Shown: positions 1-6,884 of the stretch, piece by piece
How positions within the stretch are numbered: position 1 is the stretch's first letter
Layout of the letters: each line of letters starts with the position of its first letter
Source of the DNA: Sandarakinorhabdus sp.
GTDB lineage: Bacteria > Pseudomonadota > Alphaproteobacteria > Sphingomonadales > Sphingomonadaceae
DNA length: 23,840 bases
Assembly: GCA_025458465.1 (NCBI GenBank)
Contig: JALOSK010000060.1
Span: 1-23,840, forward strand
Direction: 5' to 3'
Notes under the pieces: model-generated
Databases searched by the model: none
What the model was told of the DNA's origin: nothing
What the model saw: the letters and a program-made list of their open reading frames with translations, nothing else
Position numbers and translations under genes: made by a program

Positions 1-9
1 GGCGGCGGC

Positions 10-2340
10 TCAATAGCGCAGGATCACACTGGCGCTGACGTTGCGACCGGGCATGGTGAAGGCATCGGCAATCGGTGAATTGCCGGCCAGCCCGCGCACA
101 TCGTTCCACCACCAGTATTTGCGGTTGGTCACGTTGAAGATGCCGATGCGGGCCTGTGCATGATCGTTGATGCTGAACGCTGCCGTGAGATCGAGGATGG
201 TGAAGCCCGGGCTGGCAAAGCAGTTCGGCTTGCAGGCCTCGGCAATCTCGTTCTGCTGCTTGCCGGCGCTGTGCGTGGCAATCGCCTGCACGAACAGCCG
301 ATCATCCAGCCCGCGCCAGTTCAGGCCGGCCACAAGGTTGAACGGGCTGATCGGGGACAGCGGGGTTTCCACCGCCGTCTGGCCGGGCCGGGCGCCGGTG
401 GAGGTGCCCCGCGCCCAGGCCGCCGCCAGGTTGACGCCAAAGCCGCCGCCCAGCGCCGCGTCCAGCCTGGCCTCGATGCCTTCTATATTGACGCTGGCAA
501 AGTTGATGAACTGGAACACGGCGGGATTGTCCGGGCGGAATGCGCCCGAGACCTGCAGCTGATCGATGAAATCCCGATAGCGGGCGGTAAAGCCGTTGAT
601 CTGGCCATTCAGGGTCACGCCGCCAAGCTTCGCCTCGCGCAGGCGCAGGCCGCCTTCCCATGAACGGCTGGTTTCGGGGCGCAGATCGGGATTGCCAAGC
701 GAGACATAGCCGGCGACCGGATTGATGAAGCCGTTGTTGACCTGGCTTGGCGTCGGGCTGCGGAAACCTTCGGCATAGCTGCCGAACAGCCCGAACGCCG
801 GGGTGATCCAGCCCACGAAGCCCAGCTTGGGTGACAGGCGCTGGCCCGACGAATTGACCGCCTGAATGGGGAACAGCGGATCATCCGTGGCGGCGAGCCG
901 ATAATGATCGAGGCGCAACGACGGGTAGAGCAGCAGGCGGCCATCGGCGATGTCGATGCTGTTCTGGATGAAGATGCCGCCCTGATCATAATCGGTGTCG
1001 GGGAAGGCCTTGGTGGGGAAGGTTTCGCCAACCGGCGGCACCGTGCCATCGCGCAGGCCGCTTTGCCGGGTGCGGGAAAAATCACCGCCCACCAGCACCC
1101 GGTGCTTCACCGCGCCAGTGGCGAATTTCAGGCCCAGCTGGCCGTTGATGCCGGTCACGCGGTTGTTGAACTGGTTGTCGCGGATGCGATCGGGTGCGGT
1201 GTTGCGATCCTCGAAGCTTTGCTGGCGGTTGCGGCTGGTCTGCCGGAAGATGATCAGGAAGGCATCGTCCACCAGCCCGGAACCGCTGTAGCGCCAGTCA
1301 AGGCTGATGCGATCGCGCGACAGATCATCCTGCAGATCAAGATCGATCACGGCCGTGGCCGGCAGGATGCCGGACGGCGGCAGCGGCGTGCGGCCGGTGA
1401 GCACATCGGACATGGTCTCGCTGCGCATCAACTCGCCGGTCAGCCGCAGCTTGTGGCCCCCGCCGGCATCCAGCACCAGCTTGCCGAGCAGCGAATCACT
1501 GTTGGCTTCCAGCGGGTTGGGGACGGTGCGGGTGGCGTTTTCGGATGCATTGGTGCCGAAATTGCGGGCCGGGCCATTGTCGCGCCGGCTGTAGGCAATC
1601 AGAGCGGAAAGGGCACCGGTGCGGCCGGCCAGCATGAGGGATTTGGCCCAGCCATCATCAGCGCCGCTGTAACCCAGACGCGCACGGGCGCCGATGCTGT
1701 TGCTTGCCTTGATGACGTCTTCCGGATCACGCGTGGTGAAGCTGACAGCGCCGGCCACACCATCGGAGCCATAGAGCGCCGCCGTCGGCCCGCGCAGGAA
1801 CTCCACCGATTTCAGCAGTTCGATATCGGCATAATCACCGCGACCGGCAGTCTGGCCGCCAAAGGCAAAGGCATCGGGCAGTCGGATGAGATCCTGCTGG
1901 ATCAGCACGCGGTTGCCGGACAGGCCGCGCACCGTGAAGCCGCTGTTGCCGTCCCGCCCGGAGCCGGCAAGGGCCGCGCCGGGGCGGCTGGGCTGGCTGC
2001 GCACGTCGATTCCGGGTTCGAAGCGCACCAGATCCTTGATGTCCTCCATCAGATTGTCCTGGATCTGCTCGGCGGTGATCACGCTCACCGTGGCCGGCAC
2101 GTCGGCCACATCGGTGGGCGTGCGGGTGGCGGTGACGGTGATCACGGCATCGCCGCCGGCGGCAGCAGCATCGGCAACGGCGTCGGCCGAAACGGCATCG
2201 GCGGCATGCGCCGGTGTGGCCAGGCCGGCCAGCAGCGCCAGGGTGCTGGCGGCAGCAAGGTTGAACGGACGGGCGGCGCCTGCAGCAAAACCGGTGCGGA
2301 TGATGTTGCGGCGAATGCGGAGTGATTTGATCTGGATCAT
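10..2340 (-). CDS. TonB-dependent outer membrane receptor, heme/iron-complex type
   Basis: A 776-residue outer membrane receptor that should import an iron complex using TonB energy. The N-terminus has a basic stretch, then a hydrophobic segment ending in a PAHA-type signal peptidase site near residue 46. A TonB-box-like stretch (VITVTATRT) follows, then a plug domain with LRGPTAALYGSDGVAGAV. The region resembling GAVSFTTRDPEDV is typical of the hemoglobin/transferrin/lactoferrin receptor subfamily. In the barrel, FRSP and NPDL sit where heme receptors have FRAP and NPNL, but no histidine lies between them. The chain ends in an aromatic residue (LRY), as expected for barrel assembly, though Tyr replaces the usual Phe. 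No Shine-Dalgarno is visible before the ATG. An iron-type operator lies just upstream. The substrate is inferred only; heme or another chelate is possible. The family call is secure. Confidence 0.92.
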   Translation of the reverse strand: MIQIKSLRIRRNIIRTGFAAGAARPFNLAAASTLALLAGLATPAHAADAVSADAVADAAAAGGDAVITVTATRTPTDVADVPATVSVITAEQIQDNLMEDIKDLVRFEPGIDVRSQPSRPGAALAGSGRDGNSGFTVRGLSGNRVLIQQDLIRLPDAFAFGGQTAGRGDYADIELLKSVEFLRGPTAALYGSDGVAGAVSFTTRDPEDVIKASNSIGARARLGYSGADDGWAKSLMLAGRTGALSALIAYSRRDNGPARNFGTNASENATRTVPNPLEANSDSLLGKLVLDAGGGHKLRLTGELMRSETMSDVLTGRTPLPPSGILPATAVIDLDLQDDLSRDRISLDWRYSGSGLVDDAFLIIFRQTSRNRQQSFEDRNTAPDRIRDNQFNNRVTGINGQLGLKFATGAVKHRVLVGGDFSRTRQSGLRDGTVPPVGETFPTKAFPDTDYDQGGIFIQNSIDIADGRLLLYPSLRLDHYRLAATDDPLFPIQAVNSSGQRLSPKLGFVGWITPAFGLFGSYAEGFRSPTPSQVNNGFINPVAGYVSLGNPDLRPETSRSWEGGLRLREAKLGGVTLNGQINGFTARYRDFIDQLQVSGAFRPDNPAVFQFINFASVNIEGIEARLDAALGGGFGVNLAAAWARGTSTGARPGQTAVETPLSPISPFNLVAGLNWRGLDDRLFVQAIATHSAGKQQNEIAEACKPNCFASPGFTILDLTAAFSINDHAQARIGIFNVTNRKYWWWNDVRGLAGNSPIADAFTMPGRNVSASVILRY

Positions 2341-2349
2341 GGCGGCAGT

Positions 2350-2378
2350 TGGTAAATGCGAATGATTTGCAGAGTCAA
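2350..2378 (-). promoter_or_regulatory. Promoter with Fur-like operator for the TonB receptor
   Basis: On the minus strand a -35-like TTGACT (2373-2378) and a poor -10-like TTACCA (2350-2355) are 17 bases apart. The spacer holds the near-perfect inverted repeat TGCGAATGATTTGCA (2357-2371; 7-1-7 with one mismatch, read on the plus strand), which resembles alphaproteobacterial Fur/Irr boxes. A repressor bound there would block the receptor gene when iron is plentiful. Only about nine bases separate the -10 from the ATG. The palindrome is seen directly; the regulator's identity is inferred. Confidence 0.6.
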
Positions 2379-2425
2379 TAGCGACAATGGTGAAATTTCA
2401 TCGCCCTCGCCGCACTGCACAATGG

Positions 2426-2454
2426 TTGACACCCGCACCCTGCGCCTCTAGGAC
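2426..2454 (+). promoter_or_regulatory. Putative sigma-70 promoter of the F0 ATP synthase operon
   Basis: A perfect TTGACA (2426-2431) is followed after exactly 17 bases by TAGGAC (2449-2454). Transcription would begin near 2461, leaving a leader of about 100 bases before atpI. It is the best -35 match in this 225-base intergenic region and points toward the atp genes. Confidence 0.55.
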
Positions 2455-2565
2455 GCGCGCCAAGTCTCGCAGGCCTCGGCCGGCGGGGCCATCTGCCGCA
2501 CCCGGCTGGTGGCTCGACCTCAACAGGTCGGACGCAAACAGGGTGGGACGACAGGGGTTTTCGCC

Positions 2566-2877
2566 TTGGCCGACCGCAAAGCCGACGAGGACAGTCTCGC
2601 GCGCCGCATCGCTGCGGCCCGGGCCGCCGAATCCGGCCGCAAGGATGGCGCCAAGCAGGGCGAGAACGCGGGTTGGCAGGTGGCTTCCGAATTCATCGGG
2701 GCCATGCTGGCCGGCGGCTTCATCGGCTGGTTCATCGACCGGCAGCTGGGCACCGGACCCTGGGGCCTGATCCTGATGTTGATGCTGGGGTTTGCGACGG
2801 GTCTCTACCAGTCGCTGCGCCGGCAGAAGAGATTGGACGCTGACGCGTCAGGCGCTGAACAGATCGACGGGGAATAG
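2566..2877 (+). CDS. atpI: F0F1 ATP synthase assembly protein AtpI
   Basis: A small membrane protein that heads the F0 operon and is thought to help assemble the c-ring. The start chosen is TTG at 2566 because AGGGG (2552-2556) lies nine bases before it. A GTG at 2509 would add 19 residues that do not look like the family and lacks a good ribosome site. The 103-residue product has a charged N-terminus (ADRKADEDSLARRI) and two hydrophobic segments. The first contains GAMLAGGFIGWFIDRQLGT, the glycine-rich hairpin typical of AtpI; the second is GLILMLMLGFATGLYQSL. It ends six bases before atpB, so the two are co-transcribed. The family is clear; the exact start is not certain. Confidence 0.85.
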   Translation: MADRKADEDSLARRIAAARAAESGRKDGAKQGENAGWQVASEFIGAMLAGGFIGWFIDRQLGTGPWGLILMLMLGFATGLYQSLRRQKRLDADASGAEQIDGE

Positions 2878-2883
2878 ACGGCC

Positions 2884-3624
2884 GTGGCCAATCCGATGGA
2901 CCAGTTCAAGATCGAAACCGTCGTGCCGTTCGAGGCCGGTGGGTTTGATCTGGCCTTCAGCAACTCGTCGCTGTGGATGCTGATCGCGCTGATCTGCATT
3001 TCCGCCTTCCTGTTCATCGGCACCGCCAGGCCGGCGCTGGTGCCGGGCCGCATGCAGGCCGCCGTCGAGCTTCTCTATGATTTCATCCGCGACATGCTGC
3101 GCGAGAATGTGGGCAAGGATGGCCTGCGTTATGCGCCGCTGATCTTCGCGGTGTTCATCTTCGTGCTGGCCTGCAACCTCCTGGGCATGGTGCCGTTCGT
3201 GCACAGCTTCACGCCCACCAGCCACATCGCCGTCACCTTCGGGCTGGCGATGATCGTGTTCACGCTGGTGGTGATTGTCGGCTTCGCCCGCCACGGCCTG
3301 CATTTCTTCTCGCTGTTCCTGCCCGAAGGCACGCCGCTGTTCGTGGCGCCGCTGGTGGCCCTGATCGAGTTCCTGTCGTTCCTGTCGCGCCCGTTCACGC
3401 TGGCCATCCGCTTGTTCGCCAACATGACTGCCGGTCACGTGCTGATGAAGGTGTTCGGCGGCTTCGTGGTGTCGCTGGGCGCCGTGAACGTGGGCCTGGG
3501 CCTGATCCCGCTGGGCGTCAACGTGGCGCTCACCGCGCTGGAACTGCTGATCGCCGTCGTGCAGGCCTATGTGTTCGCGCTGCTGGCCAGCATCTATCTG
3601 AACGACGCCGTCAATCTTCACTGA
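2884..3624 (+). CDS. atpB: ATP synthase F0 subunit a
   Basis: Subunit a of the inner-membrane F0 motor, which forms the two proton half-channels beside the c-ring. The 246-residue length is normal. Several long hydrophobic segments are visible, and the essential arginine is Arg176 in the stretch LAIRLFANMTAGH, the family signature. The start is GTG at 2884, just after a GGGGA-containing stretch in the end of atpI; an ATG four codons later is a weaker alternative. The gene lies between atpI and atpE in the order atpI-B-E-F'-F usual for alphaproteobacteria, whose F1 genes lie elsewhere. Confidence 0.97.
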   Translation: MANPMDQFKIETVVPFEAGGFDLAFSNSSLWMLIALICISAFLFIGTARPALVPGRMQAAVELLYDFIRDMLRENVGKDGLRYAPLIFAVFIFVLACNLLGMVPFVHSFTPTSHIAVTFGLAMIVFTLVVIVGFARHGLHFFSLFLPEGTPLFVAPLVALIEFLSFLSRPFTLAIRLFANMTAGHVLMKVFGGFVVSLGAVNVGLGLIPLGVNVALTALELLIAVVQAYVFALLASIYLNDAVNLH

Positions 3625-3661
3625 GTAACCCCAACCTCTTTCCACACGCAAAGGACGAACA

Positions 3662-3886
3662 ATGGAAGTCGCTGCTTACAAGCTGATCGGTGCCGGTCTG
3701 GCCGCCATGGGTGCCGGTTTCGCCGCCATCGGCGTCGGCATCATCTTCGGGATGTTCCTGCAGGGTGCCCTGCGCAACCCGGCCGCTGCCGACAAGCTGG
3801 GCGCCCGCCTGATCTTCGGCTTCGCCGTGACCGAAGCGCTGGGCCTGATCGCCGCCGTCGTCGCGCTGGCGCTGGCCTTCGGCTGA
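3662..3886 (+). CDS. atpE: ATP synthase F0 subunit c
   Basis: The c subunit, a 74-residue helical hairpin that assembles as a ring and carries protons across the membrane. The first helix is glycine- and alanine-rich (GAGLAAMGAGFAAIGVG). The polar loop contains RNP at residues 38-40. The ion-binding carboxylate is Glu59 in the stretch VTEALGLIA. AAGGA lies about seven bases before the ATG, a good ribosome site that suits the high copy number this subunit needs. A strong stem-loop follows immediately downstream and separates it from the b' gene. Identification is secure. Confidence 0.97.
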   Translation: MEVAAYKLIGAGLAAMGAGFAAIGVGIIFGMFLQGALRNPAAADKLGARLIFGFAVTEALGLIAAVVALALAFG

Positions 3887-3896
3887 TCTTCGGGTT

Positions 3897-3923
3897 CGGG
3901 CGCCGGCAACACGCTGGCGCCCG
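3897..3923 (+). other. Stem-loop between atpE and atpF'
   Basis: CGGGCGCCGGC (3897-3907) pairs with GCTGGCGCCCG (3913-3923) over 11 bp, one of them a G-U wobble, closing a five-base loop. No T-run follows, so it is not a standard intrinsic terminator. Such a hairpin just after the c-subunit gene could stabilise the atpE message or cut down readthrough into the b/b' genes, matching the different subunit copy numbers. The structure is seen; the role is inferred. Confidence 0.6.
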
Positions 3924-3955
3924 CCTGATCAACCGATAACGCCGGGAATTCTGCC

Positions 3956-4356
3956 GTGCCTCAGTTCGATACCGCCAATTTCGCGTCCCAGCTGTTCTGG
4001 TTCGGCGTCATCTTCGCCGTGCTGGCGATCTTGATCGGGCCGAACAGGCCAAGGGCGCCGCCGACGGCATCCGCACCGCCCACGAAGCGGCGATGAAGGA
4101 CGCCCAGGGCGCTGCCCAGGCCAAGGTGAACGCCGCCCGCGAGGCGGCTGCCAAGGCGGCAGATGTCCGGCTGAAGGAACTGAACGCCCGCCTGGAAGCC
4201 GACGCCGAAGCGGCGGCTGCCAGGCTGGACACCGCGCGCGCCACCGCCCGCGAGGGGCTGGCCAGCACGGTTGCCGACTTGACGGCTGAAGCCGTCGGCA
4301 AGCTGGCCGGCATCAGTGTCACCCCGGCCGATGTGGCCAAGGCCCTGAAGGCTTGA
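3956..4356 (+). pseudogene. atpF': ATP synthase F0 subunit b', frameshifted with an internal deletion
   Basis: The b' subunit is part of the peripheral stalk joining F0 to F1. A GTG at 3956 has GGGA eight bases upstream and opens a typical b' N-terminus (PQFDTANFASQLFWFGVIFAV). About 25 codons on, that frame turns into proline/arginine-rich nonsense and stops near 4093-4095. The true coiled-coil tail (DLDRAEQAKGAADG onward to VAKALKA at 4356) is in another frame. The end of the transmembrane helix and the start of the coiled coil are missing. The switch falls at GGCGATCTT (4024-4032), readable as L-A-I in the first frame and G-D-L in the second. This fits a deletion of 3k+1 bases between short direct repeats. 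A 5'-truncated product from ATG 4093 (87 residues, no membrane anchor) is possible. An assembly error is also possible. Confidence 0.8.
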
Positions 4357-4366
4357 GGAGGCGATC

Positions 4367-4921
4367 ATGGCAGATGAAAGCTTGACCGCCGAAACCGTTG
4401 CCAATGGTGAGGCCCATCACGAGGAAACGCTGCTCGGCCTTGGTGCCGAACAGTGGGTCTATACCGGCGTTGCCATTTTCATGGTGCTCGCCGTGGTGGT
4501 CTTCAAGGCGCCGTCGCTGATCGCCAAGGCGCTGGATGAGCGGATTGCCGGCGTGAAGAAGCAGCTGGATGAGGCTGCCTCGCTGCGCGCCGAGGCCGAA
4601 GCCCTGCTGGCCGATGCCAAGGCGAAGACCGCGGCTGCCGAAGCCGAAGCCGCCGCCATTCGTGCGCAGGCCGAAGCCGAGGCAGATGCTCTGGTGAAGG
4701 CCAGCGAGACCGCGGCGAGCGAGGCCATCGCCCGCCGCACCGCTGCTGCCGAAAGCCGCATCGCCGCTGCCGAGCGCGCAGCCGCCGCCGAACTGAAGGC
4801 CGAGGTTGCCGCGCAGGTGACCAAGGCCGCCGCCGCGATCATCGCCGCCAAGGCGGACAAGGACCTGATGACCCGTCTGACCGACGAGGCCATCGCCGGG
4901 CTGGATCGCCGCCTGCACTGA
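4367..4921 (+). CDS. atpF: ATP synthase F0 subunit b
   Basis: Subunit b of the peripheral stalk, 184 residues. A short polar N-terminus (about residues 1-27) is followed by one transmembrane helix (WVYTGVAIFMVLAVVVF) and a long alanine- and glutamate-rich helix that should pair with b'. GGAGG lies six bases before the ATG, a strong ribosome site. The gene begins 10 bases after the broken b' gene, so both would be on one transcript. Length and composition are normal, so if b' is truly lost this would be the only intact b-type subunit in the operon. A tandem repeat starts directly after its stop codon. Confidence 0.95.
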   Translation: MADESLTAETVANGEAHHEETLLGLGAEQWVYTGVAIFMVLAVVVFKAPSLIAKALDERIAGVKKQLDEAASLRAEAEALLADAKAKTAAAEAEAAAIRAQAEAEADALVKASETAASEAIARRTAAAESRIAAAERAAAAELKAEVAAQVTKAAAAIIAAKADKDLMTRLTDEAIAGLDRRLH

Positions 4922-4924
4922 GCC

Positions 4925-5014
4925 GCCTGCGGCGTTCATTGACCGGCCGCCTGCGGCGTTCATTGACCCAGCGCCTGCGGCGTTCATTGACCCAGCGCCT
5001 GCGGCGTTCATTGA
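4925..5014 (+). repeat. 24-bp tandem repeat, four copies, behind atpF
   Basis: The 18-base core gcctgcggcgttcattga recurs at 4925, 4949, 4973 and 4997, an exact 24-base period. The spacers differ slightly (CCGGCC, CCCAGC, CCCAGC). It begins four bases after the atpF stop. Each unit carries a short CCGC/GCGG-type self-complementary stretch. Copy-number variation by slippage is expected. There is no gene in it. Confidence 0.9.
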
Positions 5015-5082
5015 ATCGTCATCACCCTGCTGATATGACGTCGGGCATGACGCATTCGCTGCACTTCGTTCGACGAATCTGA

Positions 5083-5107
5083 CACTGCGCGCACAGCCCG
5101 CGCAGTG
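5083..5107 (+). terminator. Hairpin possibly ending the F0 operon
   Basis: CACTGCGCG (5083-5091) and CGCGCAGTG (5099-5107) form a perfect 9-bp stem with a seven-base loop. No T-run follows, so termination is uncertain and may need Rho. The hairpin covers the GTG at 5105, which argues against that codon as the start of the next gene. Confidence 0.4.
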
Positions 5108-5146
5108 CCCGGTTCGCGTTCACTTCCAGCAGCGGAAACTCATCCC

Positions 5147-5662
5147 TTGATCGACGTTCTTCCCCTTCAACCGGGCCACCTGCCCGCCATCGAGGCGCTG
5201 CTTGATCAGCGCTTTGGCCCCGCGCGCCACAATCGCACCGCCTATCGCCTGCGCGAAGGTGCGACGCCGCTGCCCGGTTCCAGCTTCGTTGCCATGGACG
5301 GTGATACCCTGGTGGGCAGTCTCCAGTGCTGGCCGATCAGCCTGCGCAGCGTGGCCGGCGCGCGCCTGCCGATGATCCTGCTGGGCCCGGTGGCTGTCGC
5401 TGCGGATCGGGAGGGCGAGGGCATTGGTTCGCAGCTTGTGCGCGCCAGCCTGGCCGCGCTGGACGCGGCGGACAGTCCGCCCGTGCTGCTGATCGGCGAT
5501 GCTCCCTTCTATGGCCGATTCGGCTTCACGGCGGCCGCCACCCGGCAATGGCAGCTGCCCGGCCCGGTGGATCATGCGCGCCTGCTGCTGCGCGGGCCGG
5601 CCACCGGCCTGCCGCGCATCGCCTGGGTGGAAGCGGACAGCAGCGCCGCCAAGGTGGCCTGA
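5147..5662 (+). CDS. GNAT family N-acetyltransferase (YhbS-like)
   Basis: A 171-residue acetyltransferase that would move an acetyl group from acetyl-CoA to an amine; the substrate is not predictable. The central part matches the GNAT fold: LLGPVAVAADREGEGIGSQL contains the acetyl-CoA loop (R-x-x-G-x-G type), and LLIGDAPFYGRFGF is the later strand-helix motif found in YhbS-like (COG3153) proteins. I prefer TTG 5147, giving IDVLPLQPGHLPAIEALL, where the domain begins. The in-frame GTG at 5105 lies inside a hairpin. The ribosome site is weak (GCGGAAA, 5132-5138). The gene stands alone between the F0 operon and the DUF1285 cluster, so context does not help. Confidence 0.82.
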   Translation: MIDVLPLQPGHLPAIEALLDQRFGPARHNRTAYRLREGATPLPGSSFVAMDGDTLVGSLQCWPISLRSVAGARLPMILLGPVAVAADREGEGIGSQLVRASLAALDAADSPPVLLIGDAPFYGRFGFTAAATRQWQLPGPVDHARLLLRGPATGLPRIAWVEADSSAAKVA

Positions 5663-5683
5663 GCGTCGATGGCGCAACCACGG

Positions 5684-5711
5684 TTGCCCCGGCGCGCGGC
5701 TGCCCTATCTA
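5684..5711 (+). promoter_or_regulatory. Promoter of the DUF1285-nudix-cca cluster, probably leaderless
   Basis: TTGCCC (5684-5689), a 16-base spacer and TATCTA (5706-5711). The expected transcription start, about seven bases further on, coincides with the GTG start at 5719. No Shine-Dalgarno is present, so the first gene is likely read from a leaderless mRNA. Confidence 0.5.
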
Positions 5712-5718
5712 GGGCGCT

Positions 5719-6288
5719 GTGAACACCGAATCGCCTGCAAACGCCCCGGCTGACCGGTTTGCCGAGCTTCTGGCCCTGTCGAAGGCCGGCAAGCGCTTGC
5801 CGGTGGAAAACTGGCATCCGCAGCATTGCGGGCACAGCGACATGCGCATTGCTGCCGACGGCACCTGGTTCCACGCCGGTTCGCCGATTGGCCGCAAGGA
5901 GCTGGTGAGGCTGTTTTCCACCATCCTGCGGCGCGAGCCCGATGGCAGCCACGTGCTGGTGACCCCGGTGGAAAAGCTCGACATCGACGTGGAGGACGCG
6001 CCGTTCATCGCAGTCGATGCCGATTCGGTGGGGCAGGGGCGTGATCGTCAGATCGTCTTTCGCCTCAACACCGATGATGCGGTGGCCTGCGGGCCCGATC
6101 ATGGGCTGGACGTGCGGGTGGCTGCGGATGGCACCCCGCGCCCCTATCTGCACGTGCGCGGCGGCCTGATGGCGCTGGTCAATCGCGCCACTTTCTATCG
6201 TCTTGCCGATCTGGCGCTGGCCGAGGGCCGGGATCCGCCCGGCCTGTGGAGCGGCGGCGCCTTCTTCCCGTTCGTGAAGCCCGACTGA
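5719..6288 (+). CDS. DUF1285 domain protein
   Basis: A 189-residue cytoplasmic protein of the DUF1285 family, whose biochemical role is not known to me. Recognisable features are the N-terminal stretch VENWHPQHCGHSDMRI, then ADGTWFHAGSPIGRKELVRLFSTIL, a phrase typical of the family, and a C-terminal half with LHVRGGLMALVNRATFYRL. There is no signal peptide or membrane segment. The GTG start at 5719 sits about seven bases downstream of a -10 element, suggesting leaderless translation. Its stop codon overlaps the start of the Nudix gene by one base (TGATG), so the two are translationally coupled. Family membership is confident; function is open. Confidence 0.88.
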   Translation: MNTESPANAPADRFAELLALSKAGKRLPVENWHPQHCGHSDMRIAADGTWFHAGSPIGRKELVRLFSTILRREPDGSHVLVTPVEKLDIDVEDAPFIAVDADSVGQGRDRQIVFRLNTDDAVACGPDHGLDVRVAADGTPRPYLHVRGGLMALVNRATFYRLADLALAEGRDPPGLWSGGAFFPFVKPD

Positions 6289-6884
6289 TGCCGCTGCACC
6301 GCGTTCGCAGCCTGCTGGGGCAGCCCTTCACGCCGCAGCCGCATGGCGACTGGGATCTGATGCGTGATGCCCCGCCGCCGGCTGATCGGTTGATGCCCGC
6401 CGCCGTCCTGATGGCCATTTCCGATGAGCGCGAGCCGCAATTGCTGTTCACCCGCCGCACCGCGCACCTGAAGCGCCACGCCGGGCAGGTGGCCTTTCCC
6501 GGCGGCCGGCAGGATGATGGCGATACCGGCCCGGTGGCCACCGCGCTGCGTGAGGCGCACGAGGAAGTCGCCTTGCCGCCGCCGACAGTGGAGGTGCTGG
6601 GCACGCTGGATCCCTATCGCACCGGCACCGGCTTTCTGGTGACGCCGGTGGTGGGTGTGGTGCCCCCCGGCCTGACGCTGCGGCCCGATCCGGGCGAGGT
6701 GGACGAACTGTTCCACGTGCCGCTGGCCCATGTGCTCGACCCGGCAAACCATCTGCGCGAATCGGCACAATGGCAGGGGCAGTTGCGCCATTACTGGACC
6801 ATCCGGCACGATCGCCACGTGATCTGGGGTGCGACCGCCGGCATGATCGTAGCCCTGTCGCGCCGGCTGGAGACCATGACATGA
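6288..6884 (+). CDS. CoA pyrophosphatase, Nudix hydrolase
   Basis: A 198-residue Nudix hydrolase of the NudL/UPF0035 type, which splits CoA and its derivatives into phosphopantetheine and 3',5'-ADP. The family signature LLFTRRTAHLKRHAGQVAFP is present, followed by FPGGRQDDGD and the Nudix helix REAHEEVAL. The spacing inside the Nudix box has one extra residue and Asp for the first Glu, which is usual for this subfamily. I chose ATG 6288 because it overlaps the upstream stop; an in-frame start at 6246 would add 14 residues without family similarity. The gene ends by overlapping the cca start (ATGA). Confidence 0.92.
   Translation: MPLHRVRSLLGQPFTPQPHGDWDLMRDAPPPADRLMPAAVLMAISDEREPQLLFTRRTAHLKRHAGQVAFPGGRQDDGDTGPVATALREAHEEVALPPPTVEVLGTLDPYRTGTGFLVTPVVGVVPPGLTLRPDPGEVDELFHVPLAHVLDPANHLRESAQWQGQLRHYWTIRHDRHVIWGATAGMIVALSRRLETMT

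Noticed and set aside
904..2325. 473-codon open frame on the plus strand
   Set aside because: Antisense of the TonB receptor with no recognisable motif; it is a by-product of codon bias.
3956..4095. Programmed frameshift in atpF'
   Set aside because: A slip would not restore the missing helix end and stalk start; coding sequence itself is absent, so deletion fits better.
4925..5014. Possible CRISPR array
   Set aside because: Units are directly adjacent with six-base spacers that hardly vary; there are no unique spacers and no cas genes.
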